Assembly: GCF_900120155.1 (NCBI RefSeq)
Contig: NZ_LT635548.1
Coordinates: 158,601 to 222,600, forward strand
DNA from: Clostridium sp. Marseille-P3244
GTDB taxonomy: Bacteria > Bacillota > Clostridia > Lachnospirales > Lachnospiraceae
Direction of reading: 5' to 3'
DNA: 64,000 nucleotides
Shown: piece after piece, positions 42,975 to 51,017 of the stretch
Layout of the letters: each line of letters starts with the position of its first letter
Position numbering within the stretch: position 1 is the stretch's first letter
The notes under the pieces: generated by a model
Databases searched by the model: none
What the model was told of the DNA's origin: nothing
What the model saw: only the letters and a program-made list of their open reading frames with translations
Position numbers and translations under genes: made by a program

Positions 42975-43685
42975 ATGAACAGACAACAACCGCTATATAA
43001 GCAGATTGCAGAACTGATAAGGGAAAAAATAGAGAAAGGAGAGTATCGCTTTGGACAGTTTATCCCCTCTGAGCGGGAGCTGTCACAGAAATACGGAGTC
43101 AATCGCATGACAATCCGCAAAGCCCTGAGTCTTTTGATCGAGACCGGACTTCTTCTTCCCAAACCCGGAAAAGGAACTTATGTGAACCGACCCAAAATAA
43201 ACTCTGCTTTTGACACGATCCAGGGAACTACCCCTTTTCTCATTGACATGGGGCTCACACCTTCCTACAGGCTGATCTATTCTGGAAAACGAGCCGCCGG
43301 CTGGAAGTATTCTCGTATCTTTCACATTCGGCCGGAGGAAGAAATTTTTCAGATCTTCCGCGTATGTCTCGGGGATGGGGATCCCTATACACTGGAATAT
43401 ATAAGTATTCCCTATGATCTGATCCCGGATATTGAACAGTATGATTTTAAAGTCTACTCTCTGTCCGCGATCTATGACCAGTTAGGGATCATACCTTATC
43501 ATGATATCCAGACTCTGGAGATCGTACAGGTTTCTTCTCCTCAGTCAATCCTCCTAGAAGTCTCTGAAGAAGAATCTGTTTTTATGTTGACGGAAACTAT
43601 AACTGACCGGCACAACCGAGTAATCGAATATACAAAATCATATTCAAGCGGAAAAAAATTTATATTCTCCGCCATTATGAAATGA
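42975..43685 (+). CDS. GntR family regulator, HutC/UTRA type (first)
   Basis: 236 residues: an N-terminal winged helix (PLYKQIAELIREKIEKGEY, then SERELSQKYGVNRMTIRKAL) and a C-terminal UTRA effector domain (from about residue 80 to RHNRVIEYTKSYSSG). ATG at 42975 with AAAGAGGAGG 4 bases upstream. It is divergent from the island operon and most likely represses it through the TATACCA sites until a sugar-phosphate intermediate binds, as FrlR-type regulators do. Confidence 0.92.
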   Translation: MNRQQPLYKQIAELIREKIEKGEYRFGQFIPSERELSQKYGVNRMTIRKALSLLIETGLLLPKPGKGTYVNRPKINSAFDTIQGTTPFLIDMGLTPSYRLIYSGKRAAGWKYSRIFHIRPEEEIFQIFRVCLGDGDPYTLEYISIPYDLIPDIEQYDFKVYSLSAIYDQLGIIPYHDIQTLEIVQVSSPQSILLEVSEEESVFMLTETITDRHNRVIEYTKSYSSGKKFIFSAIMK

Positions 43686-43701
43686 GAAGGAGCAACAGAT
43701 C

Positions 43702-44430
43702 ATGGGAAGATTAACTCAATTTGCAAGAGACAATCTGCGGGAACATCTGGAAGAATACATAGAGACACACCATTTATCTGCGCACGACGCACTTCCTTCT
43801 GAGCGCGCGCTCTGTGAAATGTTCTCTGCGAACCGTGTTACGCTTCGCGAGGCTTTGAAAGAAATGAAAAATGAAGGGGTTTTATATTCTGTTCACGGAA
43901 AAGGGAATTTCATCGCGCCGCCTAAATATGTAGAAGATGCCAAAAGTTTTATCTCCTACACAGCTGGCTGGGAGGCCGACGGACATCAGGTGCGGAGCAA
44001 AGTTATCGATCTGAAGATCATAGAGGCCCCTAAAAAGGTTGCTTTTGCGCTGGACATCCGCATCGGGAGTCCGGTATATCTCCTCAGGCGTGTCAGATAT
44101 CTGAACGATATCCCTCTCTTACTGGAAACAGCGCACCTGCCTGCCGGAAGTTGTCCGGGACTCGAAAACTTTGATTTTAGCAAATGCTCTCTGTATAAGA
44201 TATTGGAGAATTTTTATCATATAAAGCTGTGCCAGCAGGAGCATACCATTTCCATAACGCATCTTTCTTCCCAGGAAGCCCATTTGCTGAACACACAGGA
44301 AAATGCCGCTGCGTTTTTCCTTAAACAGATTACGATCGATACTGCAAAAACTCCGATGGAATACTGTATTTCCATTATCCGGGCGGACAAATATAAAATG
44401 AAAGGCTGCCTTGTCTCCGCATCTTCTTAA
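43702..44430 (+). CDS. GntR family regulator, HutC/UTRA type (second)
   Basis: 242 residues: a winged helix (SERALCEMFSANRVTLREALKEMK) and UTRA domain (SPVYLLRRVRYLNDIPLLLE). It is only distantly similar to the first regulator, 16 bases upstream in the same transcript. Having two in tandem suggests sensing of two metabolites or control of two promoters. ATG at 43702 after GAAGGAGC. The transcript is followed by the terminator that was split by the IS3-like element. Confidence 0.9.
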   Translation: MGRLTQFARDNLREHLEEYIETHHLSAHDALPSERALCEMFSANRVTLREALKEMKNEGVLYSVHGKGNFIAPPKYVEDAKSFISYTAGWEADGHQVRSKVIDLKIIEAPKKVAFALDIRIGSPVYLLRRVRYLNDIPLLLETAHLPAGSCPGLENFDFSKCSLYKILENFYHIKLCQQEHTISITHLSSQEAHLLNTQENAAAFFLKQITIDTAKTPMEYCISIIRADKYKMKGCLVSASS

Positions 44431-44472
44431 AATCATTTCTCAGTCGTTGCTTTACAAAGAAAAAACACACAG

Positions 44473-44498
44473 AAAAAGGGACTGCCGTATACTAAATT
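44473..44498 (+). terminator. 5' arm of a terminator split by the second IS3-like element
   Basis: AAAAGGGACTGC (44474-44485) pairs perfectly with GCAGTCCCTTTT at 46647-46658 once the inserted DNA is removed. The AATT duplication is at 44495-44498. Confidence 0.75.
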
Positions 44499-44567
44499 TG
44501 ATATGCTCCCTTCTAGGTAGACAAGTGAAATAATAAAAACTTGTCACTTAGTAGGGAGCATTTTATT

Positions 44568-45126
44568 ATGGCATTTAAGCACAAATATTCCTATGAAGAG
44601 AAAGAGCATATTCTTGTGGAATACCTCAATGGCACCCATGGTTTCAGGGAACTATGTCGTATCTATGGAATGAGCGAGGGAGCCTTAAAAGGCTGGATTC
44701 GTTTATACAATGCTTTTGGGTGGGAAGGCCTGGTAACTGGCAGTAAGGCAAGGCATTATTCTTCTGAAATCAAACAAGCAGCAGTAGAGGATTATCTTTC
44801 AAAACGCCTTACTGGTCCGGAAGTACTGAAAAAATATAAAATCCGATCAGAAACCCAGCTTCAGAACTGGATCATGAAGTATAATGGTCATGAGGAACTG
44901 AAATCTTCTGGAACAGGAGGCTGTACCATCATGACAAAAGGAAGAAAGACTACCTTTGAAGAAAGGGTTGAGATCGTCTGATACTGCATCACACATGATC
45001 GTAATTATGCAGAAACATCCCAAAAATACGGAACATCTTACCAGCAAGCCAGAAATTATACCATAAAATATGAATCCGGCGGTGTGGATGCCCTGAAAGA
45101 TCGCAGAGGGAAGAGAAAACCTTTTG
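44568..45126 (+). pseudogene. Broken OrfA of IS3-family element
   Basis: Clear similarity to the OrfA at 19415-20092 along its length (EEKEHILVEYLNGTHGFREL; then SGTGGCTIMTKGRKTTFEERVEIV). A TGA at 44979-44981 interrupts the reading frame where the other copy has CAA, and the frame then continues YCITHDRNYAETSQ to GKRKP before being cut by the IS256-type end at about 45128. It cannot make a full transposase. Confidence 0.9.
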
Positions 45127-45127
45127 A

Positions 45128-46585
45128 TTTGTGTAGACTAAAAAACTGATATAAGATATGTCATTAGTTACTTTGGGCAGAGCCAATTTTTTGAGGTTCT
45201 GCCCTTGCTTGTATTATAATGCAGTTTCCAGACATGTCAAGCAGGGCTGGCTAATCCAGCCCTCTCAGACGGAAAGCTGCTTATAATCCGGATAGTCTTT
45301 CTTCAAAGAAAATCTCCAGCTGCGAATGGATCTGCCCCCAATCCTGCCGGTGGCCTGTCCATTTTTTCGTGATATCCATCATGGCTAAATACAGCATTTT
45401 TAAGAGACTCTCATCAGAAGGAAACACTGTCTTAGATTTTGTGACCTTTCGGAGCTGGCGGTTAAATCCCTCGATTGCATTGGTGGTATAGATCAGACGG
45501 CGGACCGCTTCCGGGTACTTAAAATAAGTCGAAAGATTCGCCCAGTTATCTTTCCAGGTTTTCGCTATTTTCGGGTATTTTCCGCTCCATTTGTCATCAA
45601 AGCTGTCCAGCTCTGCTAATGCGATTTCTTCTGTTGGAGCTGCATATACACGTTTCAGATCAGCCATCAGGGGCTTGATCTCCTTATAGGAAACGAACTT
45701 CGTGGTATTCCGAATCTGATGAATGATACATTGCTGGATTTCTGTCTGGGGAAATACCGCCTCAATTGCCTGAGGAAATCCTGTCAGCCCATCCACACAT
45801 GCAATCAGGATATCTTCTACTCCGCGGTTCCTTAGCCCGTTCAAAATAGAAAGCCAGAATTTCGCGCTTTCATTTTGTCCAACATACATGCCAAGCACGT
45901 CTTTATGTCCTTCCATGTCAATCCCAATGGCGATATAAACTGCACGTTTTACAATCCGTCCTTCATTGCGCACATGATAATGGATGGCATCCATGAAAAC
46001 CACAGCATAAATTTCTTCCAATGGTCTTTCCTGCCATTCTTTCACAATGGGAAGAATCTTATCAGTGATCCGGCTAATAGTGCTGTCAGAGATTTCGATG
46101 TCGTACAGTTCACGCATATGGCTTTCAATATCATTTGTGGTCATTCCTTTGGCATACATGGAGATGATCTTTTCCTCCATGTCCTGAGTGACGGTATTCT
46201 GGTATTTCTTGACAATCTGCGGTTCAAACTCGCCTTTCCTGTCCCTGGGGATGTCGATTTCCATGTCTCCATAGCTGGTATGCATTGTCTTCTGAGAATG
46301 TCCATTTCTGGAATTATCCGTTTCCTTGTTACGATAATCATACTTAGAATAGCCTAATTCCTCGTCCATCTCCTGGTCCAGAGCACCTTCCAGAATGATG
46401 GACATCATATCCCGCATGATGGAGTTAACATCTGTCCCATCTTTGACTTTAACATTGTTTTCTTTCATGTAGTTACCCATCATTTCTCGAAGGGCTGCTT
46501 TTTGTGGGGTATCCTTTTTTCTTGCTATAAAATAAACCTCCAAACTGGTAAGTCTATCTTACATCAGTTTGAAGGTTTACACAAA
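45128..46585 (-). mobile_element. IS256-family insertion sequence
   Basis: About 1,458 bases. Its imperfect inverted ends are TTTGTGTAGACTAAAAAACT on the left and TTTGTGTAAACCTTCAAACT read inward from the right, both continuing GATNTAAGATA. It carries one complete transposase gene. Two hairpins (about 45173-45208 and 45239-45270) lie beyond the gene's stop. The flanks do not show an exact 8-9 base duplication, consistent with a later deletion that removed the host orfB. Confidence 0.85.
45281..46543 (-). CDS. IS256-family (mutator-type) transposase
   Basis: 420 residues, full length for the family. N-terminal region with DMMSIILEGALDQEMDEELGYSKYD, then the DDE core including VVFMDAIHYHVR, CVDGLTGFPQAIEAVFP, the CxxH-like QQCIIHQIRNT and YTTNAIEGFNRQLRK with the glutamate. 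Translation probably begins at one of the ATGs at or shortly inside 46543. No frame damage is seen. Confidence 0.93.
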   Translation of the reverse strand: MEVYFIARKKDTPQKAALREMMGNYMKENNVKVKDGTDVNSIMRDMMSIILEGALDQEMDEELGYSKYDYRNKETDNSRNGHSQKTMHTSYGDMEIDIPRDRKGEFEPQIVKKYQNTVTQDMEEKIISMYAKGMTTNDIESHMRELYDIEISDSTISRITDKILPIVKEWQERPLEEIYAVVFMDAIHYHVRNEGRIVKRAVYIAIGIDMEGHKDVLGMYVGQNESAKFWLSILNGLRNRGVEDILIACVDGLTGFPQAIEAVFPQTEIQQCIIHQIRNTTKFVSYKEIKPLMADLKRVYAAPTEEIALAELDSFDDKWSGKYPKIAKTWKDNWANLSTYFKYPEAVRRLIYTTNAIEGFNRQLRKVTKSKTVFPSDESLLKMLYLAMMDITKKWTGHRQDWGQIHSQLEIFFEERLSGL

Positions 46586-46636
46586 CTTTGGGATACTCCC
46601 TATTTTTTCACTGTCTACTTGACGGGGAGCGGTTCA

Positions 46637-46658
46637 AATTAACACAGCAGTCCCTTTT
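46637..46658 (+). terminator. 3' arm of the terminator split by the second IS3-like element
   Basis: AATT duplication followed by AACACA and the arm GCAGTCCCTTTT. Before insertion this bidirectional terminator separated the second gntR gene from trxB. Confidence 0.75.
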
Positions 46659-46680
46659 AGAGTTTCCTTAATCCACAGCT

Positions 46681-47586
46681 CTATTCAGCAATATATTTAC
46701 ATGCGGCCAGCGCTGCCACGGCCCCGTCGGCTGCCGCTGTCGTCAGCTGTCTGACTTCTTTCGTCCGGCAGTCCCCCGCAGCGAAGATCCCGGGGCAGGA
46801 AGTAACGCAGTCCTCAGCAGCCAGTATAAATCCACCGCCGTCCAGCTTTACCACATCGGAAAACGGTTCGTTTTTCGGGATCTGTCCTACTGCAATGAAG
46901 ACTCCCGATACCGGCAATTCAAAGTCTTCTCCCGTCTTTTTATCGTTCAGGAGAAGCCTCTCCACCATTTGTTCTCCCATGATCTCCTTAACCACAGAGC
47001 TCAATACAAACTCTACATTGGTTTTTTCCCTGAGACGCTTTGCGATATTCTCCTCGCCCCGAAATTCATCTCTGCGATGGATCAGATACACTTTGCTGCA
47101 GTAATTTGAAAGGAACTCCGCATCCTGAAGGGCCGTGCTTCCACCGCCTACTACCGCTACATCTTTTCCGCGAAAAAACATGCCGTCACACGTAGCACAG
47201 TAGGATACGCCTGACCCGGAGAGACGGTCTTCCCCCGGCACCCCCAGATGTCTGTGGGTCACTCCGGTCGCCAGAATAACGCTCCTGCAGGGATATTCCT
47301 TTTCCGAAGTCCGGATCACCTTCACCGCGCCCTCATCACGGATCCCGGTCACCTGCGCCATCTCTGTCTCAGCGCCCAGCTTCACCGCCTGGTCCAGAAG
47401 ATTCATAGAAAATTCACTGCCACTGACACTGGCAATGCCCGGATAATTCTCCACATTGGGAGACGATGTGATCTGTCCCCCAAACGCTCCGCTCTCGATA
47501 ATGACCGTTTTCTTCCCGGCTCTCTGGCCGTAGATGGCGGCAGTCATTCCCGCGGTCCCGCCTCCGATGATCCCTATATCATACAT
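46681..47586 (-). CDS. trxB: Thioredoxin reductase
   Basis: 301 residues: FAD motif GGGTAGMTAA (8-17), redox-active CATC (Cys130 and Cys133), NADPH motif GGGSTALQDAEF and the C-terminal GIFAAGDCR FAD motif. It passes electrons from NADPH to a thioredoxin. Its stop-to-start distance from nrdD is 6 bases, and nrdD carries its own redoxin domain, so the natural partner is probably the fused domain. It shares the nrdD transcript. Confidence 0.95.
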   Translation of the reverse strand: MYDIGIIGGGTAGMTAAIYGQRAGKKTVIIESGAFGGQITSSPNVENYPGIASVSGSEFSMNLLDQAVKLGAETEMAQVTGIRDEGAVKVIRTSEKEYPCRSVILATGVTHRHLGVPGEDRLSGSGVSYCATCDGMFFRGKDVAVVGGGSTALQDAEFLSNYCSKVYLIHRRDEFRGEENIAKRLREKTNVEFVLSSVVKEIMGEQMVERLLLNDKKTGEDFELPVSGVFIAVGQIPKNEPFSDVVKLDGGGFILAAEDCVTSCPGIFAAGDCRTKEVRQLTTAAADGAVAALAACKYIAE

Positions 47587-47592
47587 AGTCTG

Positions 47593-49962
47593 TCAGCCTT
47601 CCTTTTCCGCATAATCTTTTATATTGGACGCATTCGCCAGCTTCGTGACCTTTCCGTCTTTTACAACGATCAGAGTAGGCGCCTGCATAACTCCGTATTT
47701 TTCAACCAGATCCCTGTTTTCCTCTGCGTCCACTATTTCATATGAAATATGTGCTTTTTCCAGAGAATTGGTAGCTACCCGGCAGTTGGGGCAGGTCTTA
47801 GTAGTAAAGAGGAGCGTCTTTGTCTCGCTGTCCTCCACTTGTGCCTTTTCTGCCTCTGCGGCTGCCGCCTTCGTCCTCGGGCGCATATGCGAATTACTGA
47901 TATCGTAAACTTTACGTTCTTTAAATTCCTGCGTCTTCCCATCGTTCCAGTTTTTCACCGGCCGGTAATATCCTGTGATCCTGCTGTAAACTTCAGCCTC
48001 CTCACCGCAGATCGGACACTTAAACTGCTCTCCCGTCAGATATCCATGATTCTTACAGATAGAATAAGTGGGTGACATTGTATAATAGGGAAGTCTGTAA
48101 TTCTCCGCGATCTTCCGTACGAGGGATGCCGCAGACTTCCAGTCCGGAAGCTTCTCTCCCAGGAATGTATGAAATACAGTCCCTGATGTATACAGCGTCT
48201 GGAGCTCATCCTGAATGTCCAGCGCTTCAAAGACGTCTGCCGTATATCCCACCGGAAGATGAGAACTGTTGGTATAATACGGCGTTCCATTTTTCTCTGC
48301 CGCTGTGATAATATCCGGGAACTGTTCCACATCATGTTTCGCCAGCCGATACGTAGTGGATTCAGCCGGAGTTGCCTCCAGATTATACAGATCGCCGTAC
48401 TCTTCCTGATAATCCGACAGTCTCTCTCTCATGTGGTTTAACACTTCTTTTGTAAATTCCTGTGCCTCTGCATGCGTCAGATCCTGACGGATCCACTTCG
48501 CGTTCAGGCACGCCTCGTTCATGCCGATCAGCCCGATCGTCGAGAAATGATTTTCAAATGTCCCCAGATATCTCTTGGTATAAGGATACAGCCCTTCATT
48601 GAGGAGTTTTGTGATCACCGTTCTCTTCGTATGGAGAGACCTAGCCGAAATATCCATCATCCGGTCAAGTCTCTTATAAAATTCTTCCGCGTTCTCCGAT
48701 AAATATGCGATCCTCGGCATATTGATCGTGACCACGCCGACCGACCCTGTACTCTCGCCGCTTCCGAAGAACCCGCCGGATTTCTTACGGAGTTCTCTGA
48801 GATCCAGACGCAGACGGCAGCACATACTGCGCACGTCCGTCGGTTCCATATCACTGTTGATATAATTGGAAAAATACGGGGTGCCGTATTTCGCGGTCAT
48901 TTCAAAGAGAAGTTTATTGTTCTCTGTCTCAGACCAGTCAAAATCCCTGGTAATGGAATAGGTGGGGATAGGATACTGGAATCCACGTCCCTGCGCGTCT
49001 CCCTCGATCATCGTCTCAATGAATGCCCGATTGATCATATCCATCTCTTTCTTGCAGTCTCCATAGGTGAAATCCATCTCTTTTCCACCTACGATCGCCG
49101 GCAGATTCTTCAGGTCATTGGGCACGGTCCAGTCCAGAGTAATGTTGGTAAACGGAGCCTGTGTGCCCCACCTGGACGGAATGTTTACTCCATAAACAAA
49201 GGACTCGATGCATTTTTTCACTTCCGGATAACTTAAGTTGTCTGTTCTCACAAAAGGCGCCAGATAGGTATCAAATGAAGAAAATGCCTGCGCGCCTGCC
49301 CATTCGTTCTGCATGATGCCCAGGAAGTTCACCATCTGATTGCAGAGCACGCTCAGATGCTTTGCCGGAGCAGATGTGATCCTTCCGGGAATACCTCCCA
49401 GTCCTTCCTGGATCAGCTGTTTCAGAGACCAGCCTGCACAGTAGCCGGTGAGCATGGACAGGTCATGGATATGGATATCCGCATTTTTATGCGCTTTTCC
49501 GATCTCTTCGTCATAGATCTCCGACAGCCAGTAATTGGCTGTAATGGCTCCGGAATTACTCAGAATCAGCCCGCCCACCGAATAGGTGACTGTGGAGTTC
49601 TCCTTTACACGCCAGTCTGTAACTTTTACATATCCGTCGACGATCTCTTTATAATCCAAAAGTGTAGAGTTCAGATTACGGATCTTCTCCCGCTGCTTCC
49701 TGTACAGGATATATCCTTTTGCCACATCGTCATATCCTGCCTGAATAAGGACAGATTCCACACTGTCCTGTATGTCTTCCACCGCGATCAGGCCTTCCTT
49801 GATCTTCGGCTCAAAAGCTGCTGTAACCTTCAGTGCCAGCATATCAATGATATCCTGATTATAATTCTTCTCCTGAGCCTCAAAAGCCTTGCGGATCGCT
49901 TCACCGATCTTCGCCAGATTGAATTCTGTGATCTTGCCGTCTCGTTTCTTGACCTGATACAT
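47593..49962 (-). CDS. nrdD: Anaerobic ribonucleoside-triphosphate reductase with fused C-terminal redoxin domain
   Basis: 789 residues. N-terminal ATP-cone (VKKRDGKITEFNLAKIGEAIRKA), class III reductase barrel, zinc-site region (CKNHGY, then CPICGEE) and the glycyl-radical loop RITGYYRPVKNW. After a linker rich in Ala and Glu comes a separate redoxin-like domain of about 77 residues with the active site CPNC (about 724-727) and a cis-proline motif MQAPTLIV. The start at 49962 (MYQVKKRDG) is chosen over 49995 because the ATP cone begins there. It makes dNTPs without oxygen; nrdG, upstream, installs the radical. Confidence 0.95.
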   Translation of the reverse strand: MYQVKKRDGKITEFNLAKIGEAIRKAFEAQEKNYNQDIIDMLALKVTAAFEPKIKEGLIAVEDIQDSVESVLIQAGYDDVAKGYILYRKQREKIRNLNSTLLDYKEIVDGYVKVTDWRVKENSTVTYSVGGLILSNSGAITANYWLSEIYDEEIGKAHKNADIHIHDLSMLTGYCAGWSLKQLIQEGLGGIPGRITSAPAKHLSVLCNQMVNFLGIMQNEWAGAQAFSSFDTYLAPFVRTDNLSYPEVKKCIESFVYGVNIPSRWGTQAPFTNITLDWTVPNDLKNLPAIVGGKEMDFTYGDCKKEMDMINRAFIETMIEGDAQGRGFQYPIPTYSITRDFDWSETENNKLLFEMTAKYGTPYFSNYINSDMEPTDVRSMCCRLRLDLRELRKKSGGFFGSGESTGSVGVVTINMPRIAYLSENAEEFYKRLDRMMDISARSLHTKRTVITKLLNEGLYPYTKRYLGTFENHFSTIGLIGMNEACLNAKWIRQDLTHAEAQEFTKEVLNHMRERLSDYQEEYGDLYNLEATPAESTTYRLAKHDVEQFPDIITAAEKNGTPYYTNSSHLPVGYTADVFEALDIQDELQTLYTSGTVFHTFLGEKLPDWKSAASLVRKIAENYRLPYYTMSPTYSICKNHGYLTGEQFKCPICGEEAEVYSRITGYYRPVKNWNDGKTQEFKERKVYDISNSHMRPRTKAAAAEAEKAQVEDSETKTLLFTTKTCPNCRVATNSLEKAHISYEIVDAEENRDLVEKYGVMQAPTLIVVKDGKVTKLANASNIKDYAEKEG

Positions 49963-50120
49963 AACTACTGTCCCCTTCCTTTTCATTTGTTTCATCTGTT
50001 CATTTTACTGTCCGCTTAAGCCTTTTCCTGTCTTTCAGACTTATTGTGTATGTTTGTTTTCAGCCGTACGTAAATTCCCTTCTGATAGCAGGTTCTGCAT
50101 CTCCGGGTGAGTCTGAATCT

Positions 50121-50150
50121 ATTCTATCACTTCCCCGGAAGCTATGTCAA
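50121..50150 (-). promoter_or_regulatory. Sigma-A type promoter for nrdD-trxB
   Basis: Minus-strand TTGACA (50145-50150), 18-base spacer, TAGAAT (50121-50126). The inverted NrdR-like boxes lie just upstream of the -35 box. Confidence 0.65.
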
Positions 50151-50157
50151 TACAAAA

Positions 50158-50207
50158 ACACCAATATCTAGTTTTTATTTTAAGATATAAATACTAGATA
50201 TTGGTGT
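50158..50207. promoter_or_regulatory. Pair of NrdR-box-like sites as an inverted repeat
   Basis: ACACCAATATCTAGT (50158-50172) and its exact complement ACTAGATATTGGTGT (50193-50207), 20-base A/T-rich loop. The core CNAATATCTAGT fits the NrdR box. As RNA the same bases form a hairpin with T-rich flanks, so it may also end the nrdG transcript. Confidence 0.6.
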
Positions 50208-50219
50208 TTTTCTTGTTTT

Positions 50220-50915
50220 TCATTCAACCCCTCTAAGTTCCGCGCCGGGAATATATTTTCTCACGATCTCAAGAGCCTGCTTCATAATATCTGCCGTATA
50301 TGCCCGCAGCCCTGGACAAATCAAGTCTCCCGAGTCCACAAAACCCTGAAGATAGTATCTCCGCGCGCCGGTCAGCCATTTCCCCAAGCCCTCAAAGTCT
50401 TCCCTCTTATGGAATTCCCGTACCACCGTGGTCCGAAACTCGTAAGGAACCTCTCCAGTCAGAAGAAAATCCACACTGTTCCGGATGTTTTCAGGATTAT
50501 AACCGTCAATCCCGACAGTCATTCCATACTTTTCCGGAACATTTTTCACATCCATTGCCACATAGTCAACTGTTCCTTTCCTTACCAGATGTTTCAGCAT
50601 CTCCGGATTACTGCCGTTTGTGTCCAGCTTGATCAGATATCCCATTTCTTTGATCTTAGGGATAAACTCTTCCAGCCCTCGTGTAAGCAGAGGTTCCCCA
50701 CCTGTAATACACACTCCGTCCAACACACCAGAACGCTTTTTTAAAAATGCCAGTATCTCCTCCTCCGGAATATGATCTGCCGGATCCACATGTGTCACAA
50801 GAGACGCATTGTGGCAGAACGGACACCGGAAATTGCATCCCGCCAGGAATACTGTACAGGCTACTTTTCCCGGATAATCTAATAAAGTCAGTTTCTGCAG
50901 TCCCTGAATATCCAT
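50220..50915 (-). CDS. nrdG: Anaerobic ribonucleotide reductase activase (radical SAM)
   Basis: 231 residues. The radical SAM motif CNFRCPFC (Cys27, Cys31, Cys34) binds the 4Fe-4S cluster and SAM; GGEPLL follows at about 72-77. It abstracts hydrogen from the NrdD glycine to make the radical. The longer NrdG subtype is the one usually found with NrdD enzymes in Clostridia. ATG at 50915 after AAGGAGAAG. nrdD follows 257 bases downstream with its own promoter. Confidence 0.94.
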   Translation of the reverse strand: MDIQGLQKLTLLDYPGKVACTVFLAGCNFRCPFCHNASLVTHVDPADHIPEEEILAFLKKRSGVLDGVCITGGEPLLTRGLEEFIPKIKEMGYLIKLDTNGSNPEMLKHLVRKGTVDYVAMDVKNVPEKYGMTVGIDGYNPENIRNSVDFLLTGEVPYEFRTTVVREFHKREDFEGLGKWLTGARRYYLQGFVDSGDLICPGLRAYTADIMKQALEIVRKYIPGAELRGVE

Positions 50916-50958
50916 ATAGCTTCTCCTTATTCAGATTTTTCTGACGATTCTTTCAAAA

Positions 50959-50992
50959 GGGGACAGGTACTTTTTAAAAGGTGCCTGTCCCC
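50959..50992. repeat. 34-base palindrome of the GGGGNC...TTTTAAAA...GNCCCC family (copy 2)
   Basis: GGGGACAGGTACTTTTT then AAAAGGTGCCTGTCCCC, two mismatched pairs. Flanked by AAAA and TTTTTT, so it can terminate the proC transcript. Confidence 0.8.
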
Positions 50993-51017
50993 TTTTTTCA
51001 AAGTTATCAGACATTTA

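Larger units (their letters stand above)
44499..46636 (+). mobile_element. Decayed IS3-family element carrying a nested IS256-family element
   Basis: Ends TGATATGCTCCCTTCTAGGT and, read inward from the right, TGAACCGCTCCCCGTCAAGT, each then AGACA-like, with AATT duplicated at 44495-44498 and 46637-46640. Only a broken orfA remains; orfB is gone, replaced by the IS256-type element. The right 50 bases after 46585 are the original right end. Confidence 0.85.

Noticed and set aside
45119..46595. 8-base target duplication of the IS256-type element
   Set aside because: CCTTTTGA on the left and CTTTGGGA on the right are only loosely similar, and a deletion next to the element explains the lack of an exact repeat.
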